A stretch of DNA of 10,546 nt from Patescibacteria group bacterium (GTDB lineage Bacteria; Patescibacteriota; Patescibacteriia; Veblenbacterales; UBA10138). The DNA lies in the NCBI GenBank assembly GCA_003512705.1, contig DOPF01000035.1, positions 1 to 10,546 of the forward strand, read 5' to 3'. Both the position numbers and the translations under genes were made by a program. Below the pieces are notes generated by a model. It worked only from the letters and a program-made list of their open reading frames with translations. It searched no databases and had not been told where the DNA came from. This document shows, piece after piece, positions 1 through 6,058 of the stretch; position 1 is the first letter of the stretch; each line of letters opens with the position of its first letter.

Positions 1-275
1 ATAAAATGTGCGGGGCGATGAAAATCTTTAGAGTTAATTAGCTCCCCAAAAGCAATAACCGGGCCTGCCTTCAATTGCAAACCAGTCTCTTCAGCTGCCT
101 CCCTTAGTAGTGCTTGGGCAATCTTTTCACCAGGCTCAATATGGCCACCGGGCATGGTCCATTTATTATGCCACTTGGGCGCACGTACTAACAGAATTTC
201 TCCCTGATCATTTTCAATTATAGCCGAACCGACTATTTCTACTCCCTTGGGAAATTTTTGGTTGTTGTCATTCAT
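1..275 (-). CDS. Nudix hydrolase, C-terminus cut by window edge
   Basis: Reading from ATG at 275-273, 91 codons stay open to the left edge, so the C-terminus lies outside the window. A complete Nudix box is visible at about residues 44-66: Gly, five residues, Glu, seven residues, then REAAEETGL. This fits GX5EX7REUXEEXGU exactly. The box binds the divalent metal and cleaves nucleoside diphosphates linked to another group X. The substrate cannot be read from the fragment; the preceding MPGGHIEPGE stretch is generic to MutT-like and ADP-ribose/NADH pyrophosphatase-type enzymes. The start lies 14 bases after the stop of the upstream 154-residue gene, so co-transcription is likely. I see no Shine-Dalgarno sequence before the ATG, only an AT-rich stretch. 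The family call is secure; the precise enzyme is unknown. Confidence 0.9.
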   Translation of the reverse strand, partial: MNDNNQKFPKGVEIVGSAIIENDQGEILLVRAPKWHNKWTMPGGHIEPGEKIAQALLREAAEETGLQLKAGPVIAFGELINSKDFHRPAHF

Positions 276-289
276 AAAAATAAACCAAT

Positions 290-754
290 TTATTTTAACC
301 CCAATTGCTCATCCAGCGGCGGATTAGAAAAATATGCCCTTACATTAAACCCCCGATCCATTAGTTCCATCATTTCAAAATTTTCTCTTGGAATTAATTT
401 AAAACCTGGTTTAGATAAATAAGTATTTTTAAATGACTCATAATTAGTCACGGTAAAATCGGCATCGCCACGCTCTGGCCGTGTGGCATCTGGTATACGA
501 ATTTTGAGTAACTGGAGCCTGCCCGAATCCGTTTCCAAATCATTTATGTGATACAAAAACCCTGACTTTGTTTCCTTAACAACTTGCCCCACTGTTTTTA
601 CTGCCTCACTTAAATCTTTATATTCAGCGTCAGACTGCGCAAACACACACGCATAATTTACGGGTGCTTTTTTCTGCGAAATATACTTATCCTTTAAATC
701 TGACGCATCTTTCACAATTTCCTTAACGAGTTTTTCCAAGTTTTCTTTGGGCAT
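290..754 (-). CDS. Uncharacterised conserved-looking protein, 154 aa
   Basis: I do not recognise a function. The protein is soluble, with no signal peptide or membrane segment. It begins with a charged, probably helical stretch (residues 1-30, rich in Lys/Glu/Asp). A compact-looking domain follows, with NYACVFAQ at 33-40, FLYHI at 66-70, a polar block RPERGDADF at 92-100, KPGFKLIPRENFEMMELMD at about 115-133, and NVRAYFSNPPLD at about 137-148. The blocks look like a family under selection rather than chance coding: I have an impression of similar proteins in other CPR genomes but cannot name the family. On its own strand AAGGT lies about seven bases before the ATG, a good ribosome binding site. 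It sits 32 bases downstream of tRNA-Arg and 14 bases upstream of the Nudix gene, so the three may share one transcript. Confidence 0.8.
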   Translation of the reverse strand: MPKENLEKLVKEIVKDASDLKDKYISQKKAPVNYACVFAQSDAEYKDLSEAVKTVGQVVKETKSGFLYHINDLETDSGRLQLLKIRIPDATRPERGDADFTVTNYESFKNTYLSKPGFKLIPRENFEMMELMDRGFNVRAYFSNPPLDEQLGLK

Positions 755-779
755 ATACTACCTTGCATTAATTTTCCAA

Positions 780-866
780 CCACCTTTGCCCCTGGAGGGA
801 ATCGAACCCCCATCTCGGGCTTAGAAGTCCCTTGCTCGATCCATTGAGCTACAGGGGCAGAGGTGG
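780..866 (-). repeat. Leader/trailer inverted repeat flanking tRNA-Arg
   Basis: In the transcript, the bases 5' of the tRNA (859-866, CCACCTCT) can pair with those 3' of it (780-787, AAAGGTGG). CCACCT pairs with AGGTGG, there is one C/A mismatch, and one U-A pair joins the acceptor stem. The precursor could thus have an acceptor helix about twice the normal length. This can be read directly from the sequence; any effect on RNase P or 3' processing is inference. Confidence 0.55.
787..858 (-). tRNA. tRNA-Arg, anticodon UCU
   Basis: This 72-nt cloverleaf decodes AGA/AGG. The acceptor arms GCCCCTG and CAGGGGC pair over 7 bp with discriminator A (787). The D stem is GCTC/GAGC, and the D loop contains GG. 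The anticodon loop is CTTCTAA, with T33 before TCT. The T stem is GGGGG/CCCTC with loop TTCGATT. The anticodon stem has GGG/CCC as its core, but its first and last pairs (A27/G43 and A31/G39) are mismatched. CCA is not encoded, so it must be added by the CCA-adding enzyme. The flanks are themselves complementary (see the separate feature). The nearest promoter is the candidate at 939-967. Confidence 0.95.
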
Positions 867-938
867 ATGGACAAGTTGCGCTATGGGAGCAAACTCTTAA
901 TGACTATAAAAAATACCTTGAATGATTAAACTCCATTA

Positions 939-967
939 CTTATCACACTACGGCTGCTATTTGTCAA
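939..967 (-). promoter_or_regulatory. Candidate promoter for tRNA-Arg unit
   Basis: On the minus strand a perfect -35 TTGACA (967-962) is followed after exactly 17 bases by GATAAG (944-939), which has TGT directly before it and so resembles an extended -10. The predicted start is near 932, giving a leader of about 75 nt before the tRNA. It would also drive the 154-aa gene and the Nudix gene. Confidence 0.6.
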
Positions 968-988
968 ACCTTTAAGTATAATTGCCTG

Positions 989-1027
989 CCCGGTAGAGTC
1001 ACACTAAGAATGCGTGTCTTCTACGGG
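989..1027 (-). terminator. Hairpin directly after xer stop, possible terminator
   Basis: GTAGA/TCTAC plus CCC/GGG (one bulged G) form the outer stem, and ACAC/GTGT continues it around a 9-base loop. It starts two bases after the xer stop codon. No U-run follows on the minus strand, so it may stabilise the 3' end or terminate inefficiently rather than act as a classical intrinsic terminator. Confidence 0.4.
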
Positions 1028-1028
1028 G

Positions 1029-1985
1029 TCAACCTTTACCGCGTCGGCGCGAGTGAAAAGCTTTATGCACTTCTTTTAACTGTTTATCAGTAACGTGCGT
1101 ATAAACTTGGGTGGTAGTAATGTTAGCATGCCCAAGCATAGCCTGCACCGATCTGATATCAGCACCCGATGACAATAAATCCGTAGCAAAGGAGTGGCGC
1201 AAAGTGTGTGGTGTTATTCTACGATTAATACCAGCCACTTTCCTATAATATTCTATGGCGCGCTGAACACTGCGGGCTGATAGTGGGTGCGATGGTTTTT
1301 GATCATGCTCTCGTGCATCAGCCGCGCGGTCATGCCCCACAAACAAAGCTGGATCAGTATCGGTTCTTTTATCTAGATATTTTTTTAAATTATTCTTAGC
1401 CGCGGTTGATATAAAAACCACCCGCACTTTGCCGCCCTTACCTTTTACTGAAAACTCGTCTTTTCCTAAATTTACCTGATCACGTTTTAAACTGACCAAT
1501 TCTGATACGCGAATACCAGTAGAAAATAATAGTTCCAATATCGCCTTGTCGCGAAATTTAACAATTTCAGTTTCTTGAGTAGAAAAAGGGGCTTGCAATA
1601 ATCGGTCTAAATCAGTGCCTTCTAAAAACTCTACCTGCCGTTCGCTTTGTTTGGCTAATTCTATTTTCTCCGGCGCCAAACTTTCTAAATCACGCTTGCG
1701 CAAATATTTTAGTAGCGACCGCAAAGCAATTAAATGATAATTTTGTGTTGTGCGCGAAAGTTCCTGCCCGCCGCGAACCGGCAAACGATTTAGCCACAGC
1801 CGAAACTGCCGTACTTGATCTAAAGTTATATCCGAAGTTTGAGGCGAGCGTTTTAATTTACTTTTTAACCACACTAAAAAACGGGTTAAATAAAAATCAT
1901 AATTCCGCACTGTTAATTTACTGCGGCCGCGTTCAATTTCTAAATAATCCAAAAAGTCGTGTAAATAATTATGTAAGCTAGGCAT
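1029..1985 (-). CDS. xer: Tyrosine recombinase, XerC/XerD type
   Basis: This is a site-specific recombinase, most likely the housekeeping enzyme that resolves chromosome dimers. The N-terminal core-binding (SAM-like) domain spans about residues 1-105 (LHDFLDYLEIERG, TVRNYDFYLTRF). The catalytic domain spans about 118-310 with the full set: R159 (STGIRVSEL), K183 (GKGGK), H260 and R263 (HTLRHSFATDLL), H286 (LGHANI), and the nucleophile Y295 (TTQVYTHV). The R-to-K spacing of 24 residues equals that of E. coli XerD; the K-to-H spacing is about five residues longer because of a polar insert at about 217-236. The 318-aa length is slightly above the usual 300. The start ATG has no strong ribosome binding site. 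C or D type cannot be decided from one gene, and I found no dif-like site nearby. The gene is divergent from rpsO. Confidence 0.93.
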   Translation of the reverse strand: MPSLHNYLHDFLDYLEIERGRSKLTVRNYDFYLTRFLVWLKSKLKRSPQTSDITLDQVRQFRLWLNRLPVRGGQELSRTTQNYHLIALRSLLKYLRKRDLESLAPEKIELAKQSERQVEFLEGTDLDRLLQAPFSTQETEIVKFRDKAILELLFSTGIRVSELVSLKRDQVNLGKDEFSVKGKGGKVRVVFISTAAKNNLKKYLDKRTDTDPALFVGHDRAADAREHDQKPSHPLSARSVQRAIEYYRKVAGINRRITPHTLRHSFATDLLSSGADIRSVQAMLGHANITTTQVYTHVTDKQLKEVHKAFHSRRRGKG

Positions 1986-2174
1986 ACCCCGTAATACAAC
2001 TTCGCTCGCAAAAAGATTAGCGAACTTTAATTGAAACCTTAATGATAAATAAAACCATCATGAGTGTTTAAAAGTCTAAAGTTTATTTTTGCATTGGCGC
2101 GAGCTAAAGCGGAGTTGATGTACGGGGCATACTAGACCTGTTTATTTTACGACACTATTTCATAATCAGCAACA

Positions 2175-2218
2175 CCTGCTTGCGGCTCGACTGAGCTCGC
2201 CGAAGTCCGGCGGGCAGG
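2175..2218. repeat. GC-rich three-stem folded element, REP-like
   Basis: CCTGC (2175-2179) pairs with GCAGG (2214-2218) and encloses two small hairpins: GCTC-GACT-GAGC (2185-2196) and CGCCG-AAGTC-CGGCG (2198-2212). Its GC content is far above the surrounding AT-rich DNA. It ends one base before the rpsO -35 box. It resembles the short dispersed palindromic repeats found between genes in many bacteria, but only one copy lies in this window. It could also act as a terminator or protein site. Confidence 0.5.
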
Positions 2219-2219
2219 C

Positions 2220-2248
2220 TTGATCAAATCGGCAAGCTATGGTAGACT
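2220..2248 (+). promoter_or_regulatory. Candidate promoter of rpsO-NYN-pnp operon
   Basis: TTGATC (2220-2225), a 17-base spacer, then TAGACT (2243-2248) preceded by TGG, an extended -10 pattern. The predicted start is near 2255, giving a leader of about 84 nt. Confidence 0.5.
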
Positions 2249-2254
2249 CGTATC

Positions 2255-2338
2255 GTTAAAACATTTATTTGCTCAAGGCTTGGTTTATGGGAGTTATCCC
2301 CCGCTACTAGGCTTGGCAGCAAAATAAGGAAAGCTAAT
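2255..2338 (+). promoter_or_regulatory. rpsO leader with ribosome binding site
   Basis: The 8-mer AGGCTTGG occurs twice (2276-2283 and 2309-2316), with a small hairpin GGGA-GTTA-TCCC (2289-2300) between the copies. AAGGA (2326-2330) lies 8 bases before the ATG. S15 represses its own mRNA in several bacteria through unrelated leader structures, so this leader is a reasonable place to look, but I cannot show an S15 binding site. Confidence 0.35.
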
Positions 2339-2692
2339 ATGCTTGATAAAACAACCAAGGATAAAATAATTAAAAAGTTCAAAACTCACGAACAAGATAC
2401 CGGCTCGGCTGAAGTGCAAATCGCCATACTGACCGAGGAGATAAATAGGCTAACCGAGCACTTGAGGGGGCATAAGAAAGATTTTTCATCTAGGCGTGGA
2501 TTGCTTAAAAAAATAAGCCAGCGGCGGCGTTTGCTTAAATTTTTGAATCGTGAAGACGAGAAAAAATTCCAACAACTGGTAAAAAAGCTACATATTAGTA
2601 TAAAGATTTCGGAAGTGCCGCAACCGTTACCTGAGGAAATAGAGGCCAATAAAGCCAGTAGCGAAGACGATAATAAAGAAGTTCATAAATAA
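2339..2692 (+). CDS. rpsO: 30S ribosomal protein S15 with acidic C-terminal tail
   Basis: S15 binds the central domain of 16S rRNA early in 30S assembly and forms a bridge to the 50S subunit. Residues 1 to about 90 follow the family closely: [23 protein letters not shown] (about 20-42), then [12 protein letters not shown] (45-56), with the conserved H45, D48 and S51/R52/R53 region that contacts rRNA. The usual bacterial protein is about 89 residues; this one has 117. The extra 27 residues (91-117) are Pro/Glu/Asp-rich, with about eight acidic residues, and are probably disordered. Translation starts at ATG 2339 with AAGGA upstream. The stop is one base before the next gene, so the NYN gene is probably translationally coupled. 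The rpsO-to-pnp order is common in bacteria, but here a gene is inserted between them. Confidence 0.97.
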   Translation: MLDKTTKDKIIKKFKTHEQDTGSAEVQIAILTEEINRLTEHLRGHKKDFSSRRGLLKKISQRRRLLKFLNREDEKKFQQLVKKLHISIKISEVPQPLPEEIEANKASSEDDNKEVHK

Positions 2693-2693
2693 T

Positions 2694-3200
2694 ATGATTC
2701 AACACAAAGATCAGCGCGTAGGAGTATTTGTAGACGTACAAAATATGTATTACTCCGGGCGCAATCTTTATAACGCTAAGGTTAATTTTGGCGCGATTTT
2801 GAATTTAGCCGTGGCCGGACGAAAACTTATTCGCGCCATTGCTTATGTGGTTAGGGCCGAGGCCCCGGATGAGGCCAAATTTTTTGAGGCGTTAGACGGC
2901 CAAGGTTTTGAATTAAAAATGAAAGACCTGCAAGTTTTTTGGGGCGGCGCCAAAAAAGGTGATTGGGATGTGGGTTTATCAATTGATGCTATCTCACTAG
3001 CTTCCAAACTAGATGTAGTAGTATTGGTAACTGGTGATGGCGACTATGTACCGTTGGTTAATTACTTACAATTCCTAGGGCAACGCGTGGAAGTGGTGGC
3101 TTTTGGCAAAACTACTTCATCTAAATTAATTGATAATGCTGATAGTTGGTTTGACCTATCGACTAATCCTAAAAAATTTTTAATGACTAAATATAAATAA
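2694..3200 (+). CDS. NYN-domain protein (LabA/DUF88-like), putative ribonuclease
   Basis: This 168-residue single-domain protein belongs to the NYN superfamily, PIN-like metal-dependent nucleases thought to act on RNA. The acidic pocket can be traced: D14 with N17 (VFVDVQNMYY), D92 (GDWDVGLSIDAI) and D98, and D115/D117 (VLVTGDGDY). SSKLIDNAD at 142-150 is the usual late motif. No membrane segment or extra domain is present. It begins one base after rpsO without a good Shine-Dalgarno sequence, so coupled translation is likely. It precedes pnp by 132 bases. Its position between S15 and PNPase suggests a role in rRNA or mRNA processing, but this is inference from context; nuclease activity has been shown only for some relatives. 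Confidence 0.88.
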   Translation: MIQHKDQRVGVFVDVQNMYYSGRNLYNAKVNFGAILNLAVAGRKLIRAIAYVVRAEAPDEAKFFEALDGQGFELKMKDLQVFWGGAKKGDWDVGLSIDAISLASKLDVVVLVTGDGDYVPLVNYLQFLGQRVEVVAFGKTTSSKLIDNADSWFDLSTNPKKFLMTKYK

Positions 3201-3208
3201 TTATTAAT

Positions 3209-3312
3209 GTCGACGGGGCGTTCAGGGTGTTGTTTGATGAGAGATTAATTTTTAAGGGGTTAAGAATTAAGCTCTTCTCAAATAACACTCACCCCACGAA
3301 CTCGTGATCGAC
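3209..3312 (+). promoter_or_regulatory. Long hairpin in pnp leader, candidate autoregulatory RNase target
   Basis: About 100 nt fold on themselves. GTCGA/TCGAC closes the base (3209-3213 with 3308-3312), then GTTC/GAAC (3220-3223 with 3298-3301), GGGTG/CACCC (3225-3229 with 3290-3294), TTGTTTGA/TCAAATAA (3230-3237 with 3278-3285), and GAGAG/CTCTT (3239-3243 with 3272-3276). The tip is an 11-bp helix (3245-3255 with 3260-3270) with a GGGG loop. No U-run follows, so it is not a terminator. In E. coli a double-stranded pnp leader is cut by RNase III and PNPase then represses its own mRNA; the same logic is plausible here. Confidence 0.7.
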
Positions 3313-3332
3313 GCTAAAGAAAGGTAAGTGTT

Positions 3333-5540
3333 ATGTCTGCAAAAAAAAGTTTTGACACCGAAGTGGCTGGTAAAAAATTACTGGTAACGGTTGGAGAACT
3401 AGCTGGCCAAGCTCATGGGAGCTGCACAGTTCAATACGGTGATACTAAAGTTCTAGCTACGACCGTGCAAGCTCGTGAACCGCGCGAGGGTATTGATTTT
3501 TTCCCACTCCTAGTAGATTACGAGGAGCGGCTGTATGCGGCTGGAAAAATAAAAGGTTCACGGTTTATAAAACGGGAAGGCCGCCCAACCGATGAAGCGG
3601 TATTAACTGGCCGCATGATTGACCGATCCATCAGGCCATTGTTTAAAGGTACCGAAAGAAAAGATGTACAAGTTATGATCACCGTTTTATCCGTTGACCA
3701 GGCCAACGACCCCGACGTTCCATCACTTATTGCCGCTGCGATTGCTTTAGGTATTTCACCTGTGCCCTGGAATGGTCCCATTGCCGCAGTTCGTGTTGGC
3801 AGGGTTGACAATGAGTGGGTGCTAAACCCGGCTTATGAAGCTAGAGCTAAAAGCCAACTAGATATAGTAGTAGCTGGAACTAGCGTTGATGTAGTGATGA
3901 TTGAAGGCCAAGGTAGTGAGGCGCCTGAAAATATTATCCAAGAGGCTATTGCTTTTGGCCACAAGCATGTGGCTAAATTAGTGCCCTGGATAGTTAAAAT
4001 CATTAAAGAGGTAGGTAAAAACAAAGTTACCCCCAACGAGGAAACTGAAGAAACTAATAAAATTAAGACCAAAGTAAATGATTGGCTAAAGCCCAAGGTT
4101 AGCGATTTATTTACCAAGACTAACCGCCAAACCTATCATATTAAAGTAGATGAGTTAAAAGCCGAACTGGAAGACATGTTAAAGCAAGACAATGAAGTAA
4201 ATAAGGATGGGCGATCGTTGGGGCTTAAAATTTTTGAAGATGTCTTAGATGTGTCGGCGCGGCAAATGGTTTTGCAAAAGAAGGTGCGCGTAGACGGCCG
4301 CCAGCTAAACGAAATTCGTCCGCTGGAAGCTGCGGTGGGTGTACTGCCACGCACACATGGCTCGGGTTTGTTTCAACGCGGTGAAACGCAAGTGCTGTCG
4401 GTGGTAACTTTAGCGGCACCGTCGGCGGAACAAACTTTAGATGGCATGGAAGAAGCCGGTAAAAAAAGATACATGCATCATTATAACTTTCCCGGTTTTT
4501 CGGTGGGGGAAGTTTCACCAGTTAGATCACCGGGTAGAAGGGAAGTTGGTCATGGCGCCTTAGCGGAAAAAGCGTTAGTGCCAGTATTGCCCGACAAAGA
4601 AAAATTTCCCTACACCATTAGAGTAGTATCAGAGGTGTTGTCGTCTAACGGTTCATCATCGCAAGCATCAGTGTGCGGATCCAGTTTAGCTTTGATGGAT
4701 GCCGGCGTACCCATCACGGCGCCGGTAGCGGGAATTGCCATGGGACTGCTTGCCGACCCGGATGATAAAACCAATTACGCCGTCATAACCGACATTCAAG
4801 GCATTGAAGATCATGCCGGTGATATGGATTTTAAAATTGCTGGAACTTCCAAAGGTATCACGGCCATACAACTTGATATTAAACTAGGCGGGGTGTCTTT
4901 AGAAATTTTAAACGAGGCCATTGATCAAGCTAAGACAGCGCGCGCCAAGGTATTAAAAGTTATGACTCAAGCTATACCCGAACCGCGAGCTGACTTATCA
5001 CCCTACGCGCCGCGCATTACTTCACTTAGAATTCCGCCAGATAAAATTCGCGATGTTATTGGCCCGGGTGGTAAGGTTATTAATGAAATCATCGATGCTA
5101 CCGGCGTACAAATCGATATTGAAGACGATGGTTTGGTTATGGTAACAGCGGTAGATCAAGAGGCGTCGGCCAAGGCCATCGAGTGGATTAAGAATTTAAC
5201 GCGCCAAGTGGTAGTAGGAGAAATTTATGAAGGCAAAGTAACTCGTCTTATGAACTTTGGCGCCTTTGTAGAAATATTACCCAAACAAGAAGGCTTGGTT
5301 CATATCTCCGAACTGGCTTGGCATCGTGTAGATAAAGTTGATGATGTTGTAAAAGTCGGCGACTCATTAAAAGTTAAAGTGATAGAAATAGATGATCAGG
5401 GTAGAATTAATCTGTCGCATAAACAAACTCTACCCAAACCAGAGGGTATAGAACTTAATCCGCGCCCCAGCGGCCGACCATATAACGACCGCCCCCGCAA
5501 CCCGGGCTTTAAAAATTCACATCGCAACCATCGTTACTAA
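3333..5540 (+). CDS. pnp: Polyribonucleotide nucleotidyltransferase (PNPase)
   Basis: A 3'-5' phosphorolytic exoribonuclease that works as a trimer in RNA decay. The 735-aa length is normal. Domain order: RNase PH 1 (about 5-145, with FFPLLVDYEERLYAAGKI and REGRPTDEAVLTGRMIDR), the helical linker domain (about 240-320), and catalytic RNase PH 2 (about 323-545). KH follows (about 560-620, GxxG as GPGG at 577-580), then S1 (about 627-698, GKVTRLMNFGAFVEI). A short basic Pro/Arg/Asn tail runs from about 700 to 735. Active-site landmarks are present: SSNGSSSQASVCG around 437-449 and the block with D493, D499 and K501, matching E. coli D486, D492 and K494. AAAGG lies 8 bases before ATG 3333. It follows the NYN gene and a long leader hairpin. 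Confidence 0.98.
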   Translation: MSAKKSFDTEVAGKKLLVTVGELAGQAHGSCTVQYGDTKVLATTVQAREPREGIDFFPLLVDYEERLYAAGKIKGSRFIKREGRPTDEAVLTGRMIDRSIRPLFKGTERKDVQVMITVLSVDQANDPDVPSLIAAAIALGISPVPWNGPIAAVRVGRVDNEWVLNPAYEARAKSQLDIVVAGTSVDVVMIEGQGSEAPENIIQEAIAFGHKHVAKLVPWIVKIIKEVGKNKVTPNEETEETNKIKTKVNDWLKPKVSDLFTKTNRQTYHIKVDELKAELEDMLKQDNEVNKDGRSLGLKIFEDVLDVSARQMVLQKKVRVDGRQLNEIRPLEAAVGVLPRTHGSGLFQRGETQVLSVVTLAAPSAEQTLDGMEEAGKKRYMHHYNFPGFSVGEVSPVRSPGRREVGHGALAEKALVPVLPDKEKFPYTIRVVSEVLSSNGSSSQASVCGSSLALMDAGVPITAPVAGIAMGLLADPDDKTNYAVITDIQGIEDHAGDMDFKIAGTSKGITAIQLDIKLGGVSLEILNEAIDQAKTARAKVLKVMTQAIPEPRADLSPYAPRITSLRIPPDKIRDVIGPGGKVINEIIDATGVQIDIEDDGLVMVTAVDQEASAKAIEWIKNLTRQVVVGEIYEGKVTRLMNFGAFVEILPKQEGLVHISELAWHRVDKVDDVVKVGDSLKVKVIEIDDQGRINLSHKQTLPKPEGIELNPRPSGRPYNDRPRNPGFKNSHRNHRY

Positions 5541-5554
5541 AACAAATTTATTAA

Positions 5555-5592
5555 TAACCAAGCCGATTCTACTTACAGAATCGGCTTGGTTA
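5555..5592 (+). terminator. Perfect 16-bp hairpin behind pnp
   Basis: The arms (5555-5570 and 5577-5592) pair over 16 bp without a mismatch, with loop ACTTAC. It starts 15 bases after the pnp stop. The downstream sequence (GATTGCC) has no U-run, so it could be a 3'-end stabiliser or a non-canonical terminator. It is symmetric and would fold on either strand. Confidence 0.6.
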
Positions 5593-5600
5593 GATTGCCT

Positions 5601-5609
5601 TGTGGATAA
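5601..5609 (-). promoter_or_regulatory. Perfect DnaA box (TTATCCACA)
   Basis: The minus strand reads TTATCCACA exactly. A near match (TAATCCACA, one mismatch) lies on the same strand at about 5738-5746, inside the start of the noncoding transcript. A single 9-mer is expected by chance in a fair share of windows this size, so a role in replication or DnaA-dependent transcription is only a possibility. Confidence 0.35.
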
Positions 5610-5693
5610 TCTGTATAAAAGCTTTGCGGCGAGCACTAAGTGTGTTCACCTATAACTTAAATATTGTGGCCAAAATCAGGGAAAAAGCCATTA

Positions 5694-5722
5694 TTGACCG
5701 AGTGTCTAAAATGTGATATATT
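5694..5722 (+). promoter_or_regulatory. Strong promoter of the noncoding transcript
   Basis: TTGACC (5694-5699), a spacer of exactly 17 bases, then TATATT (5717-5722) directly preceded by TGA, an extended -10. Five of six positions match the consensus in each box. The predicted start is about 5729. No gene starts for about 500 bases downstream. Confidence 0.75.
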
Positions 5723-5899
5723 GTAGGTACCCGCAACTGTGGATTATTTAACAATATTATTCTAGAGTAGTAGATTTCGGGTCTGAATCTTGAAAAAAAT
5801 CTTTTAGGAGGCAGTCCCCTTCTCTACTGTTCTATTAATATCTCGGTCTTACCCTCACTAAGACCAACCTAAAATTTGAAATAAACACCAAACGGCGGG

Positions 5900-5968
5900 A
5901 TGTCGAAATTCGGCGTTCTGACCATAGAAGAGGTAGAGATTAATTTGCGTGATTTACTTTTTTTGTGA
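5900..5968 (+). CDS. Possible 22-codon small ORF inside the noncoding transcript
   Basis: ATG at 5900 opens 22 codons and stops at TGA 5966-5968. The peptide would begin MSKFGVLTIEE and end NLRDLLFL. GGCGGG lies directly before the ATG, too close to be a normal ribosome binding site. It overlaps the paired segments, so chance is the more likely explanation, but an RNA with both structure and a coding segment cannot be excluded. Confidence 0.15.
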   Translation: MSKFGVLTIEEVEINLRDLLFL

Positions 5969-6058
5969 GGATTACGCCCCCAAGGCGCTTGAGGATACAT
6001 TCTTTCCTAATCATCTCTTGTAAAAGAAATGATTTAGAAGGTAGTTCAAACGCCGTAT

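Larger units (their letters stand above)
1986..2338. other. Divergent intergenic region between xer and rpsO
   Basis: This stretch has no convincing gene. From left to right it holds a short 6-bp hairpin (TTCGCT 2001-2006 with AGCGAA 2019-2024) in front of xer, an AT-rich segment, the GC-rich folded element at 2175-2218, the rpsO promoter at 2220-2248 and the rpsO leader. I could not identify a confident promoter for xer on the minus strand. Confidence 0.7.

Noticed and set aside
1745-1981. 78-codon ORF on the plus strand opposite the N-terminal part of xer.
   Set aside because: It lies antisense to a clear gene, has no recognisable motif and no ribosome binding site; the same holds for the other opposite-strand frames within pnp, comM and NYN-HAD.
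787-1985. tRNA gene next to a tyrosine recombinase, as in an integrative element inserted at tRNA-Arg.
   Set aside because: I found no second copy of the tRNA 3' end as an att repeat, no phage or conjugation genes, and the recombinase has the domain layout and residue spacing of housekeeping Xer.
986-2128. The 7-mer TACGGGG (or its complement) at 1022-1028, 1986-1992 and 2121-2127, flanking xer like inverted repeats.
   Set aside because: Seven bases recur by chance in a window of this size, and the copies share little beyond the 7-mer.
1986-2338. A dif site for Xer near its gene.
   Set aside because: No 28-bp site with two 11-bp partly palindromic arms could be found; dif usually lies at the terminus and not next to xer.
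5571-5592. ACAGAATCGGCTT resembles the conserved 3' block of RNase P RNA.
   Set aside because: It is simply the right arm of the perfect 16-bp hairpin behind pnp, and it lies upstream of the ncRNA promoter.
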